DNA of 64,000 nt from the NCBI GenBank assembly GCA_021845805.1, contig JAJZVD010000003.1, positions 50,705 to 114,704 of the forward strand, given 5' to 3'. Of this stretch, positions 1 through 9,703 are shown one piece after another. The notes below the pieces were generated by a model. The model had not been told where the DNA came from. It saw only the letters and a list, made by a program, of their open reading frames with translations, and did no database searches. The DNA comes from Pseudomonadota bacterium (GTDB lineage Bacteria > Pseudomonadota > Alphaproteobacteria > Rhodobacterales > Rhodobacteraceae). Position 1 is the stretch's first letter. Each line of letters begins with the position of its first letter. The translations under genes and the position numbers were made by a program.

Positions 1-219
1 CTGTTCAACCTGCTGGCCGGGGCCGCGGCGGTCGCCATCATCGCGGGTGCGGTGAATGACAACCCGTCCCGTGGCCGCAACGACTGGCACCGCGACCCCC
101 GCTATGCGCGCTGGCATGGCGACGACGACCACGGCTGGGGGCACGGCGGCTGGCGCCGCGGCGGCGACGATGAGGGCGGCTGGGGCCCGCGCCCCTATTA
201 CAACGGCTGGAACCGCTGA
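1..219 (+). CDS. C-terminal part of a small Gly/Trp/His-rich envelope protein (5' end outside window)
   Basis: The window opens inside this gene. Frame 1 is open from base 1 to a TGA at 217-219 and gives 72 residues. A hydrophobic stretch (LFNLLAGAAAVAIIAGAV) could be a membrane segment or part of a glycine-zipper. It is followed by a hydrophilic tail rich in Gly, Trp, His, Arg and Asp (GHGGWRRGGDDEGGW). The tail composition is typical of small periplasmic or outer-envelope proteins, but I do not recognise a family. The next gene starts 58 bases downstream on the same strand, so the two may be co-transcribed. The start codon and any signal peptide lie outside the window. Confidence 0.6.
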   Translation: MFNLLAGAAAVAIIAGAVNDNPSRGRNDWHRDPRYARWHGDDDHGWGHGGWRRGGDDEGGWGPRPYYNGWNR

Positions 220-277
220 CCCGGACACCGCCGCACCCACTTACCACCTGCGAGCAGAAGACCAGAGGACGACAGAG

Positions 278-724
278 ATGACCATTCGCAGAAACACCCT
301 TGCCGCAACGGCGGTCGCCGCGATGCTGGCGGCCAGCCTTTCGGCCCCCGCGGCCCAGGCCGAGAATGGGCGGATCGGCAGCTTCATTGCCGGCGCCGTC
401 ATCGGCGGCGCCCTTGTGAACGGGATCAACCACGCCCCGCCGCCGCCGCCGCGCGTGCAGTATTACCCGCAGCCCGTCTACCCGCAGAACCAGTATTATT
501 ATGCGCCCACCACCACCGTGGTCCGTACCATCCCGTCGCGCTGCGAACTGTCGGTGGACCGCGGCCGCGGCTTCGAACGGGCCTATTTCCGCGGCTGTCT
601 GGAACATGCGGGTTTCTACAGCCTGCCGGACCGCTGCGATTTCACCGTCTACACCGAGCGGGGGCCGCGCACCGCGATCCCGGAACGGTGCATGTCGCGC
701 GCGGGCTATCGCTTCGACGACTGA
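278..724 (+). CDS. Small secreted protein with four cysteines, function unknown
   Basis: The product is 148 residues. I chose the ATG at 278 because it follows a purine-rich stretch (AGAGGACGACAGAG) and opens a clear Sec signal peptide: basic MTIRRN, a hydrophobic core, and a probable cleavage after APAAQA near residue 27. The listed longer ORF lacks this logic. The mature protein has a glycine-zipper-like helix (GSFIAGAVIGGALVNG), a Pro/Tyr/Gln-rich linker (HAPPPPPRVQYYPQPV) and a C-terminal module with four cysteines (RCEL, GCLE, RCDF, RCMS) that could form two disulfides in the periplasm. I cannot name a family. It probably sits in or near the outer membrane. Confidence 0.75.
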   Translation: MTIRRNTLAATAVAAMLAASLSAPAAQAENGRIGSFIAGAVIGGALVNGINHAPPPPPRVQYYPQPVYPQNQYYYAPTTTVVRTIPSRCELSVDRGRGFERAYFRGCLEHAGFYSLPDRCDFTVYTERGPRTAIPERCMSRAGYRFDD

Positions 725-766
725 TGCGGGGTTGCGGGCGGGCGGCGGATCGGGTGATCTGCCGCC

Positions 767-1375
767 ATGACCGCACCCGACTTTTCCTTTGAAACCGCCG
801 CCTTCGCGCAGGGCTTTGCCCGCGTCGCGGGGGTGGACGAGGTGGGGCGCGGGCCGCTGGCGGGCCCCGTCACCGCCGCCGCCGTCATCCTGGACCCGGC
901 GCGCATCCCGGCGGGGCTGAACGATTCCAAGGCGCTGACCGCCGCGCGCCGGGCCGCACTGGATGCAGAGATCCGGGCCGTGGCCACCGTATCGCTGGCC
1001 CATGCCAGCGTGGACGAGATCGACCGGCTGAACATCCTGCGCGCCGCGCATCTGGCGATGGAACGCGCGGTGGCGGGGCTGGCGGTTCCGGCGGACCATG
1101 TGCTGGTCGATGGCAACATGATCCCGCGGGGCCTTGCGCTGCCCGCGCAGGCGGTGGTGAAGGGCGACGCGCGGGTGCTGTCGATCGCCGCCGCCTCGAT
1201 CGTGGCCAAGGTGGCGCGCGATGCGATCATGGTGGATCTGGCGCAACAGTACCCTGGCTACGGCTGGGAACGGAATGCGGGCTACCCCTCACCGGCCCAT
1301 CTCGCCGCGCTTCAAAATCTGGGGATAACCCCACACCATAGGCGTTCGTTCAAGCCCGTGCACAACATGTTGTAG
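767..1375 (+). CDS. rnhB: Ribonuclease HII
   Basis: This 202-residue cytoplasmic endonuclease cuts the RNA strand of RNA-DNA hybrids and nicks at single misincorporated ribonucleotides in DNA. The family signature is clear: [13 protein letters not shown] near the N-terminus (catalytic D24 and E25), LVDGN around residue 113-117, and VKGD followed by [14 protein letters not shown]. The length is normal. It lies 42 bases after the preceding gene and 110 bases before ccrM; the rnhB-ccrM neighbourhood is common in alphaproteobacteria, which supports both calls. Confidence 0.96.
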   Translation: MTAPDFSFETAAFAQGFARVAGVDEVGRGPLAGPVTAAAVILDPARIPAGLNDSKALTAARRAALDAEIRAVATVSLAHASVDEIDRLNILRAAHLAMERAVAGLAVPADHVLVDGNMIPRGLALPAQAVVKGDARVLSIAAASIVAKVARDAIMVDLAQQYPGYGWERNAGYPSPAHLAALQNLGITPHHRRSFKPVHNML

Positions 1376-1387
1376 CAAGGGGGCATG

Positions 1388-2610
<1,223 letters not shown>

Positions 2611-2632
2611 GCGGGCCCCACCGGCGCCGGCC

Positions 2633-4051
2633 CTAGAGCACCGGCGCCACCAGCCGCGCCAGCGGGGCCAGGGCCCGGATGGGCCAGGGCCTGCGCGACA
2701 GCCCGACCGTCGCGCGCGCGGCCAGGGCGAAATCGGTCGTCAGCATCCGGGCGACATCGGCGGCAAAGGCGGGGTCTGCGACCAGAAGCGTCGCCTCGAA
2801 GTTCAGGCGGCACGAGCGGTTGTCAAGGTTGACCGAGCCGACCGAGGCGATCCCGGTGTCGATCAGCAGCACCTTCTGGTGCATGAACCCTGCGGCATAG
2901 CGCCAGACCTCGACCCCGGCGGCGCGCACCTCGTCGACATAGGCGAAGGCGGCCAGCCAGGGCAGCCAGTGATCGCGCCGGTCGGGGATCAGCACCCGCA
3001 CCTCGACCCCGCGCAGCACGGCGGCCTTCAGCGCCGAGAGGATGTCGACATCCGGCACGAAATAGGCGCTGGCGATCCAGATCCGTTCGCGCGCCGAATT
3101 GATGGCATGCACGAAATAGAGGCTGGCGGTTTCCAGCGCGTCGGCGGGGCCGCTGGCCAGCACCAGCGCATCCGAGGTGCCCGCCGAGGCCTTGGGCGTC
3201 CAGTCGAGCGCCAGCTTCTGCCCGGATGACCACAGCCAGTCTTCGGCCACCACGAATTGCAGTTGCGCCACCGCGGGGCCCTCGACCCGCACGAATGTAT
3301 CGCGCCAGGGCGTCAGCACCGGATCGCGGCCCACATAGGCGTCGCCCAGGTTCAGCCCGCCGGTGAAGGCCAGATCGCCGTCCACCACCACGATCTTGCG
3401 ATGGTTGCGGAAATTCACCTGAAGCCGCCCGCGCGAGCGGCGGATGGCGTGAAAGTCGCGCACCTCGACCCCGGCGGCGCGCATCTCGGCCAGCGCCCGG
3501 CGGGGCAGATGGCTGCCGATCGCGTCGTAAAGCAGGTAGACCCGCACCCCTGCCCGCGCCCGTGCCATCAGCCGGGCGGCGAAGGCGCGGCCCAGCGCGT
3601 CATCCTCGACCGTGTAGAACTGGGCCAGCACATAGCTTTGCGCCTGGTCGATGGCGGCGAAGACCTCGGCGAAGGCGGCCTCTCCGTCGATCAGCAGGCG
3701 GACCGCGTTCCCCGAGGCGAAGGGCATCCCGGCCAGTTCGGCAAAGGCGCGCTGGCGCCCGGCATCCTCGCCCGGCGGCAGCGGCGCCGGGGCGTGCTGG
3801 CCCGCCAGCGTGCGCAGCGCGGCCATTTCCTCGCGCAACTCGCGCCGCGAGCGGATGTAGCCCGGGTACCGGTGGTGGCCGAAGATCGCGAAGGCCGGCA
3901 CCGCGAAATGCGGCGCTGCAAAGAGGAACACGACCCATGCGGCGGCGCCCTGCGCGGTGCGCCCGCGGGTGATCGCCGCGCGCACGCAGAACAGCGCGGC
4001 GATTTCAAAGCCCAGGTAGACGAGTGCCCAGAATTCGCTGCCCATCGGCAT
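2633..4051 (-). CDS. cls: Cardiolipin synthase, phospholipase D family
   Basis: This 472-residue inner-membrane enzyme condenses phosphatidylglycerol into cardiolipin and glycerol. Two N-terminal hydrophobic segments (FWALVYLGFEIAALFCV and AAAWVVFLFAAPHFAVPAF) act as membrane anchors. Two HKD motifs follow: NHRKIVVVDGDLAFTGG in the first half and MHQKVLLIDTGIASVGSVN in the second, the catalytic pair of the PLD superfamily. The length is normal. An alternative start two codons in (4045) cannot be excluded. The start codon directly abuts the stop of the upstream alkB-like gene, so translation is probably coupled. Confidence 0.9.
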   Translation of the reverse strand: MPMGSEFWALVYLGFEIAALFCVRAAITRGRTAQGAAAWVVFLFAAPHFAVPAFAIFGHHRYPGYIRSRRELREEMAALRTLAGQHAPAPLPPGEDAGRQRAFAELAGMPFASGNAVRLLIDGEAAFAEVFAAIDQAQSYVLAQFYTVEDDALGRAFAARLMARARAGVRVYLLYDAIGSHLPRRALAEMRAAGVEVRDFHAIRRSRGRLQVNFRNHRKIVVVDGDLAFTGGLNLGDAYVGRDPVLTPWRDTFVRVEGPAVAQLQFVVAEDWLWSSGQKLALDWTPKASAGTSDALVLASGPADALETASLYFVHAINSARERIWIASAYFVPDVDILSALKAAVLRGVEVRVLIPDRRDHWLPWLAAFAYVDEVRAAGVEVWRYAAGFMHQKVLLIDTGIASVGSVNLDNRSCRLNFEATLLVADPAFAADVARMLTTDFALAARATVGLSRRPWPIRALAPLARLVAPVL

Positions 4052-5194
4052 CTAGACTGCCCCGCGCGGAAGCGGATGGTCGCCGCGGTTGTAGGGCGCC
4101 CAATCGGCGACCTCGGGGTAATTCTGCCGCCGCCAGGCCCGGACGCGGGGGTTCATCATCCGCCGCCACAGGGGCGGGATCATCGCGGCCATGGTCATCA
4201 CCGGATAGCCATGCGGAAGCTGGGGCGCGGCATCGGCGGCGTGGTGCTGCAACAGGGGAAAGCGGCGGTCGGGCTTGTAGTGGTGGTCGGAATGGCGTTG
4301 CAGGTTGATCAGGAGCCAGTTCGAGGCCCGGTGCGCCGCGTTCCAGGAATGGCGCGGCAGGACGTGTTCGTACGTCCCCTCGCCCAGATGGCGCCGGGTC
4401 AGGCCGTAATGCTCGACATAGTTCACCAGCTCTAGTTGCCAAACGGCCACGAAGGCTTGCCACAGGAACAGCGAAAGCCCCAGCCCGCCGCCGATGGCCC
4501 AGGCCGCCAGCAGCGCCAGCGCCTGAAGCGTCCAGTAGCGCCAGAACGGGTTCGTGCGGTGCCACCACGGCAGCCCCCGGCGGGCCAGCATCGCGCGTTC
4601 GGCGCGAAAGGCCGAGGCGTGGCACTGCCACAGAACCCGCGGAAAGAACCGATGGAAGCCCTCGTTGTAGCGTGCCGTCACCGCGTCGCGCGGGGTGCCA
4701 ACCCAGGGGTGATGCACCCGCAGGTGTTCCGAGCGGAAATGGCTGTAGAGCACCATCGCCAGAAGCAGATCGCCCAGCCAGCGTTCGCCCGCGGCCTTCT
4801 GGTGCATCAGTTCGTGGCTGTAGGTGATGCCGATGGTGCCGGAAATCACCCCCATGCCGAAGAAGAACACCACCAGTTCCGCGGCCGTATAGCCCCCCCG
4901 GTGCGCCACGACCCAGATCGCGCCATAGATCACCGCGGCCTGAACGGGAAACCAGATCAAGGTCAGAAGCCTGTACCAGATGAGCCCCGGCTCGGGGGTC
5001 TCGGGGTCCGCGTTCCGGGGGTCAAGCCCGCTCAGCGCGTCCATGAGGCTGAAGAGCCCCCAGGAATAGAGCGGCAGCAGGATCACGGCCCAGCCGCCGT
5101 GCCACAACCCGAAGCCTGCCAGCGGCACCACGCCCAGCGACAGCCAGAACGGCAGGGCATTCTTCAGCCGCGCGACCTCTGCTGGGGGGATCAT
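4052..5194 (-). CDS. alkB: AlkB-type membrane di-iron alkane/fatty-chain hydroxylase
   Basis: The product is 380 residues from the ATG at 5194, which has GGAGG five bases upstream; the tracked start at 5206 is a GTG that overlaps that ribosome site. Several membrane helices carry the histidine clusters of integral-membrane di-iron oxygenases: HELMHQK, EHLRVHHPWVGT and LQRHSDHHYKP, plus NYVEHYGL, a signature specific to AlkB alkane 1-monooxygenases rather than desaturases. AlkB enzymes hydroxylate terminal methyl groups using electrons from rubredoxin; no rubredoxin or reductase gene is visible here. The gene is followed without a gap by cls, so a membrane-lipid substrate is possible. The reaction class is well supported; the substrate is unknown. 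Confidence 0.85.
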   Translation of the reverse strand: MIPPAEVARLKNALPFWLSLGVVPLAGFGLWHGGWAVILLPLYSWGLFSLMDALSGLDPRNADPETPEPGLIWYRLLTLIWFPVQAAVIYGAIWVVAHRGGYTAAELVVFFFGMGVISGTIGITYSHELMHQKAAGERWLGDLLLAMVLYSHFRSEHLRVHHPWVGTPRDAVTARYNEGFHRFFPRVLWQCHASAFRAERAMLARRGLPWWHRTNPFWRYWTLQALALLAAWAIGGGLGLSLFLWQAFVAVWQLELVNYVEHYGLTRRHLGEGTYEHVLPRHSWNAAHRASNWLLINLQRHSDHHYKPDRRFPLLQHHAADAAPQLPHGYPVMTMAAMIPPLWRRMMNPRVRAWRRQNYPEVADWAPYNRGDHPLPRGAV

Positions 5195-5242
5195 CCTTGC
5201 CTCCACGCCTTGGCGGCAGTGAACACCGTTTTCCGGGCAAGC

Positions 5243-6295
5243 TCAATCGCGCGCCAGCACCGCATCGGCCAGGGCGAAGGCCTTTCGCATGACGGTGGGC
5301 AGGTCGTCGGGGTGAAAGGCAGCGCCCGCCAGGAAGCTGCCGCGCGCGGGGGTGGCGCCGCGGTCCACCCGCGCGACATGCAGCGTCAGGCGCAGGTCGA
5401 AATGGGTGAAGGTGTGGCGCACCTCGCCCGCCTCCTGCCAGTCGGCGGCCAGCGGCGGCGCGGGGGCGGGCGCCTCGTTCCAGTCGGTGCAGGGCCAGCC
5501 CAGCATCCCGCCCAGAAGCCCCCGTTCCGGCCGCCGCTCCAGCAGCCAGGCGCCATCCTCGCGCCGGGCCAGGTAGGCGATGCCGCGCCGCAGCGGCTTG
5601 GCCGCCTTCGGGGCCTTGCGCGGCAGCCCGGCCTGCACCCCGGCCGCGCGGGCGTCGCAAAGATCCAGTACCGGGCAGATCGCGCAGGCGGGATTGCGCG
5701 GGGTGCAGACGGTGGCGCCAAGGTCCATCATCGCCTGCGCGAAATCGCCCGGGCGGGTGGCGGGGGTCAGGGTCTCGGCCAGGGCGACCAGCCGCGGCTT
5801 GGCCCCCGGCAGCGGCGCCTCCACCCGGAACAGGCGTGAGACGACGCGTTCCACATTGCCGTCAACGACGGTGGCGGGTTCGTCGAAGGCGATCGCCGCG
5901 ACCGCCGCCGCCGTGTAGGGGCCGATCCCCGGCAGGCCCAGCAGGCCATCGCGCGTCCGCGGAAAATCCCCCCGCTCTGCCACCGCGCGGGCGCATTTCA
6001 GCAGGTTCCGCGCGCGGGCGTAATAGCCCAGCCCGGCCCATTCGGCCATCACCGCGCCATCTTCGGCCGCGGCCAGCGCCTGCACCGTGGGCCAGCGTTC
6101 CGTGAACCGGTGGAAGTAGTCCCGCACCGCGGCCACCGTGGTCTGCTGCAGCATCACCTCGGACAGCCAGACGCGGTAGGGATCGGGGCGCACCCCTGCC
6201 GCCCGTTCGGCCGGGCCGATCCGCCAGGGCATCACCCGCGCGGCCCGGTCGTACCAGGCCAGAAGCCGCGCCGCCACCTCGCCCGCGTCACGCAA
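5243..6295 (-). CDS. mutY: A/G-specific adenine DNA glycosylase
   Basis: This 350-residue base-excision repair enzyme removes adenine mispaired with 8-oxoguanine. LSEVMLQQTTV carries the catalytic glutamate. LPGIGPYTAAA is the helix-hairpin-helix, and VVDGNVERV contains the conserved aspartate. CTPRNPACAICPVLDLC is the C-x6-C-x2-C-x5-C ligand set of the 4Fe-4S cluster. The C-terminal third is the NUDIX-like 8-oxoG recognition domain (LLERRPERGLLGGMLGWP). The tracked start is a TTG preceded by AAGGAA at good spacing. It is divergently arranged with dciA across 81 bases, a common alphaproteobacterial order. Confidence 0.94.
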   Translation of the reverse strand: MRDAGEVAARLLAWYDRAARVMPWRIGPAERAAGVRPDPYRVWLSEVMLQQTTVAAVRDYFHRFTERWPTVQALAAAEDGAVMAEWAGLGYYARARNLLKCARAVAERGDFPRTRDGLLGLPGIGPYTAAAVAAIAFDEPATVVDGNVERVVSRLFRVEAPLPGAKPRLVALAETLTPATRPGDFAQAMMDLGATVCTPRNPACAICPVLDLCDARAAGVQAGLPRKAPKAAKPLRRGIAYLARREDGAWLLERRPERGLLGGMLGWPCTDWNEAPAPAPPLAADWQEAGEVRHTFTHFDLRLTLHVARVDRGATPARGSFLAGAAFHPDDLPTVMRKAFALADAVLARD

Positions 6296-6376
6296 TCTTT
6301 ATGTTCCTTCGTCCGTTGTTGTGCTGGCGTCCCGCCCGCCCCTGTCTAGAATAGGGCCGACTGCAGGAATTGACAG

Positions 6377-6904
6377 ATGACCCCGACCGACCCGCCCAGA
6401 GCCCGCCGGATGCGCGGTTTCGAGCCCGCCGCAGGCCTGCTGAAAGAGCAGATGCGCGCGGCGGGCGAAGCGCGCGGCTTTGCGGTGGCGCGGCTGCTGA
6501 CCCATTGGGCCGAGGTTGTGGGCGACGACATCGCCGCCATCGCGGTGCCCGTCAAGGTAGGCTATGGCCGCGGCGGGTTCGGGGCCACGCTGACGCTGCT
6601 GACAACCGGCGCGCGGGCACCCCTGGTCGAGATGCAGAAGACCCGCATCCGCGAGCGGGTGAACGCCTGCTACGGTTATAACGCGATTTCGAAGGTGGCG
6701 ATCACCCAGACCGCCGCCACGGGCTTTGCCGACGGGCAGGTGGCCTTCACCCCCGCCCCGACGCCGACCGAGCCCGCCCCGCCGCCGGAAACGGTGGCCG
6801 CAGCCGCCGAAGCTGCGCGCCCCGTGCAGGACGCCGGGCTGCGCGCGGCGCTTGAAGCGCTGGGGCAGAATATCCTATCACGATCCGCGAAACGGAAAGG
6901 CTGA
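6377..6904 (+). CDS. dciA: DUF721/DciA family protein
   Basis: The product is 175 residues. The N-terminal 105 residues match the DUF721/DciA fold: a helical start with LLTHWAEVVGDDIA, then strands ending in NACYGYNAISKVAITQT. DciA proteins help load the replicative helicase DnaB in bacteria that lack DnaC. The C-terminal 60 residues form a Pro/Ala/Glu-rich linker and a short helix. The gene lies four bases before the DsbA-like gene and probably forms an operon with it. The helicase-loading role is inferred from family membership only. Confidence 0.82.
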   Translation: MTPTDPPRARRMRGFEPAAGLLKEQMRAAGEARGFAVARLLTHWAEVVGDDIAAIAVPVKVGYGRGGFGATLTLLTTGARAPLVEMQKTRIRERVNACYGYNAISKVAITQTAATGFADGQVAFTPAPTPTEPAPPPETVAAAAEAARPVQDAGLRAALEALGQNILSRSAKRKG

Positions 6905-6908
6905 TCTC

Positions 6909-7598
6909 ATGGCGACAAGACGGACGGTTCTGGCGATGGGGGGGGCTGCGCTTGCGGGCGCCGGTCTCTGGTGGATGGGCGCGGGGTCCGGCGGCCCGGG
7001 CTTTACCCCGATGATGCTGGGCGCCACGCCCGCAATGGCCGACACGGCGCCCGCCAACCTGCCCGAGGTGCCCGACATGTCGCTGGGCAACCCCGATGCC
7101 AAGGTCCAGGTGACCGAGTACCTCTCGTTCACCTGCCCGCATTGCGAGGAATTCCACGCGACCGTGTGGAAGGACATCAAGAAGAACTACGTCGATACCG
7201 GCAAGATCAAGTTCACGGTCCGCGAGGTCTACTTCGACAAGTACGGGCTTTGGGCGGGGATGATGGCGCGGTGCGGCGGGCCGATGCGCTATTTCGGCAT
7301 CGTCGACATGCTCTATGACCAGCAGCGGGAATGGGCCGCCTCGAACGACCCGAACCAGGTGGTGGCCAGCCTGCGGCAGATCGGCAAGACCGCCGGGATC
7401 ACCGACGACCAGCTGAACCAGTGCATGAACGACGGCGCGATGGCGCAGGCGATGGTGGCCAAGTACCAGAAGGACAGCGCCGCCGACCATATCGAGGGCA
7501 CGCCCTCGTTCGTGATCGACGGGACGACCTACAAGAACATGGGTTACGACGAGTTCGCCAAGCTCCTCGACGCCGAACTGGCAAAGAAGGGCGCATGA
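6909..7598 (+). CDS. DsbA-family thioredoxin-fold periplasmic oxidoreductase
   Basis: The product is 229 residues. The ATG at 6909 was chosen over the longer tracked ORF because it begins a twin-arginine-like leader (MATRRTVLAMGG) with a hydrophobic core and an Ala-x-Ala site near residue 44, and because it starts four bases after the dciA stop. The mature part is a DsbA domain with the redox motif CPHC (SFTCPHCEEF) and the conserved cis-proline region IEGTPSFVIDG. It probably introduces or shuffles disulfides in secreted proteins. DsbA homologues downstream of mutY-DUF721 are common in this group. Its stop overlaps the start of the next gene (ATGA). Confidence 0.9.
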   Translation: MATRRTVLAMGGAALAGAGLWWMGAGSGGPGFTPMMLGATPAMADTAPANLPEVPDMSLGNPDAKVQVTEYLSFTCPHCEEFHATVWKDIKKNYVDTGKIKFTVREVYFDKYGLWAGMMARCGGPMRYFGIVDMLYDQQREWAASNDPNQVVASLRQIGKTAGITDDQLNQCMNDGAMAQAMVAKYQKDSAADHIEGTPSFVIDGTTYKNMGYDEFAKLLDAELAKKGA

Positions 7599-8707
7599 GC
7601 GCACCACTTGCCGGGATCCGGGTCGTCGAACTGGCGCGCATCCTGGCCGGCCCCTGGGCCGGCCAGACGCTCGCCGACCTGGGCGCCGAGGTGGTGAAGG
7701 TCGAGGCCCCGGAGGGCGACGATACCCGCCGCTGGGGCCCGCCCTTCCTCGAACGCGAGGGCGAGCGCGCAGCCGCCTACTTTCACGCGACCAATCGCGG
7801 CAAGCGGTCTGTCACCGCAGATTTCACCACGCCCGAAGGGCAGGCGCTGGTGCGCCGACTGGTGGCGGACGCCGATGTGGTGATCGAGAATTTCAAGGTC
7901 GGGGGCCTGGCGAAATACGGGCTCGACTATGCCAGCCTGGCCGCGCTGAACCCGCGGCTGATCTATTGTTCGATCACGGGCTTCGGCCAGACCGGGCCCT
8001 ATGCGGCGCGGGCGGGGTACGACTTCATCATCCAGGGCATGGCCGGGCTGATGAGCGTGACGGGCGAACCCGACGGCCAGCCGCAGAAGGTGGGCGTGGC
8101 GGTCATCGACCTGTTCACAGGCATCTATGCCAGCACCGCGATCCTTGCCGCGCTGCACCAGCGCGCCAGCACCGGCACCGGCCAGCACATCGACATGGCG
8201 CTGATGGACGTGGCGGTGACGGTCATGGCCAACCAGGCGATGAATTACCTGTCGACCGGTGTCGCCCCGGTCAAGATGGGCAACGCGCACCCGAACCTTG
8301 CGCCCTATGCGGTGTTCGACTGCGCCGACGGCTGGATCATCCTTGCCACCGGCAACGACGCGCAATACCGCCGCCTCTGCGGCATCCTCGGGCTGCCCGA
8401 GATGGCCGAGGCACCGGCCTTCCTGACCAATGCCGACCGCGTGGCCAACCGGGCCGAGATGACACGGCGGCTGACCGAGGCCACGCGGCGGATGGCCAAG
8501 GCCGAGTTGCTGGCCGCCTGCGAGGCGCAGGGCGTGCCCGCGGGGCCGATCAACGACCTGGCCGAGGTCTTCGCCGACCCGCAGGTGGTGGCGCGGGGGA
8601 TGCAGATCGCGCCGGGCGGCGTGCCGGGGGTGCGTTCGCCCTTCGTCTTCTCGGGGGCCGATCTGGTGCTGGGAACCCCGGCACCGAAGCTGGGGCAGGA
8701 CGGCTAG
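7595..8707 (+). CDS. Family III CoA-transferase (CaiB/BaiF type)
   Basis: The product is 370 residues from an ATG that overlaps the dsbA-like stop. The fold signature is clear: LAGIRVVELARILAGPWAGQTLADLGAEVVKVE at the N-terminus, ENFKVGGLAKYGLDY around residue 100, and AVIDLFTGIYAS, where D172 corresponds to the catalytic aspartate of formyl-CoA transferase. Family III enzymes move CoA between carboxylic acids; the substrates cannot be read from sequence (oxalate, carnitine, succinate and mesaconate types are all possible). It ends head-to-head with lpxK, the two stop codons sitting side by side inside GCTAGCTAGC. Confidence 0.88.
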   Translation: MSAPLAGIRVVELARILAGPWAGQTLADLGAEVVKVEAPEGDDTRRWGPPFLEREGERAAAYFHATNRGKRSVTADFTTPEGQALVRRLVADADVVIENFKVGGLAKYGLDYASLAALNPRLIYCSITGFGQTGPYAARAGYDFIIQGMAGLMSVTGEPDGQPQKVGVAVIDLFTGIYASTAILAALHQRASTGTGQHIDMALMDVAVTVMANQAMNYLSTGVAPVKMGNAHPNLAPYAVFDCADGWIILATGNDAQYRRLCGILGLPEMAEAPAFLTNADRVANRAEMTRRLTEATRRMAKAELLAACEAQGVPAGPINDLAEVFADPQVVARGMQIAPGGVPGVRSPFVFSGADLVLGTPAPKLGQDG

Positions 8708-9703
8708 CTAGCGCGGAAACAGCCGGTCCAGCGCGGCATCAAGCGGCGCCGCGTCATCGAACTGCAACCGCACCGGCAGGGTCAGCACCTGGGCGCGGAA
8801 CTTCGCGGGCAGGCGCACGGCGTCCTTTTCGGTGGTGACAAGCTGGGCGCCCGCCTGCCGGGCATCGGCCAGAAGCCGCAGCATCAGCGCCTCGGACAGC
8901 GGCTGGTGGTCGGCAAGCGCCTCGGCCCGCAGAAGCCGCGCGCCGAGGCCGCGCAGGGTGGCGAAGAACTTGTCGGGGTGGCCGATCCCGGCGAAGGCCA
9001 TCACCGGCATCCCGGCCCAGTCCAGCCCCATCTCCAGCGGCTCCAGCCGCGCGGTCAGGCGGGGAACGGCGACCGCCCGGCCCCATGCGGCGTCAAAGGC
9101 GGCCTGCGCCTCGGCCCCGCCGATCGACAGCAGCAGGTCCGCGCGCGCGAGCCCCGCGGCCACCGGTTCGCGCAGCGGGCCCGCGGGCAGGCAGCGGCCG
9201 TTGCCGAAGCCACGCGCGGCATCCACCACGACCAGCGACAGATCCTTGACCAGCGCGGGATTCTGGAAGCCGTCGTCCAGCACCACGGCCTGCGCGCCTG
9301 CCTCGACCGCGGCCCGGGCCCCGGCGGCGCGGTCCTTGGCCACCCAGGTCGGCGCGAAGGAGGACAACAGCAGCGGCTCGTCCCCGGTTTCGGCGGCGCG
9401 GTGGCGGCGTTCGTCCACCAGCACCGGGCCGGGCAGCGTGCCGCCATAGCCGCGGCTGACGATATGCGCCGCCACGCCGCGGGCGGCCAGCCGCTGCACC
9501 AGCGCCATGGTGGCCGGGGTCTTGCCGGTGCCGCCCGCGTTCAGGTTGCCCACGCAGATGACCGGCACGCCGACGCGCGCGCCCGGCCCCCGCGCCACGC
9601 GGCGGGCGGTGGCGGCGGCGTAAAGCGCGCCAAGCGGCGCCAGCAGGCGGGCCGGAAGCGCGGGCCGGTCGGGCGGGGTGAACCAGAAGCGCGGCGCGGT
9701 CAT
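8708..9703 (-). CDS. lpxK: Tetraacyldisaccharide 4'-kinase
   Basis: The product is 331 residues. I trimmed the 444-residue tracked ORF to the ATG at 9703, which overlaps the stop of the upstream waaA-like gene (ATGA) and starts the typical [11 protein letters not shown] sequence. LpxK phosphorylates the 4' position of the lipid A disaccharide at the inner face of the cytoplasmic membrane. [11 protein letters not shown] near residue 54 is the Walker A loop, VLDDGFQN the Walker B-like region, and [14 protein letters not shown] a typical C-terminal stretch. It is the last gene of a three-gene lipid A/core block. Confidence 0.94.
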   Translation of the reverse strand: MTAPRFWFTPPDRPALPARLLAPLGALYAAATARRVARGPGARVGVPVICVGNLNAGGTGKTPATMALVQRLAARGVAAHIVSRGYGGTLPGPVLVDERRHRAAETGDEPLLLSSFAPTWVAKDRAAGARAAVEAGAQAVVLDDGFQNPALVKDLSLVVVDAARGFGNGRCLPAGPLREPVAAGLARADLLLSIGGAEAQAAFDAAWGRAVAVPRLTARLEPLEMGLDWAGMPVMAFAGIGHPDKFFATLRGLGARLLRAEALADHQPLSEALMLRLLADARQAGAQLVTTEKDAVRLPAKFRAQVLTLPVRLQFDDAAPLDAALDRLFPR

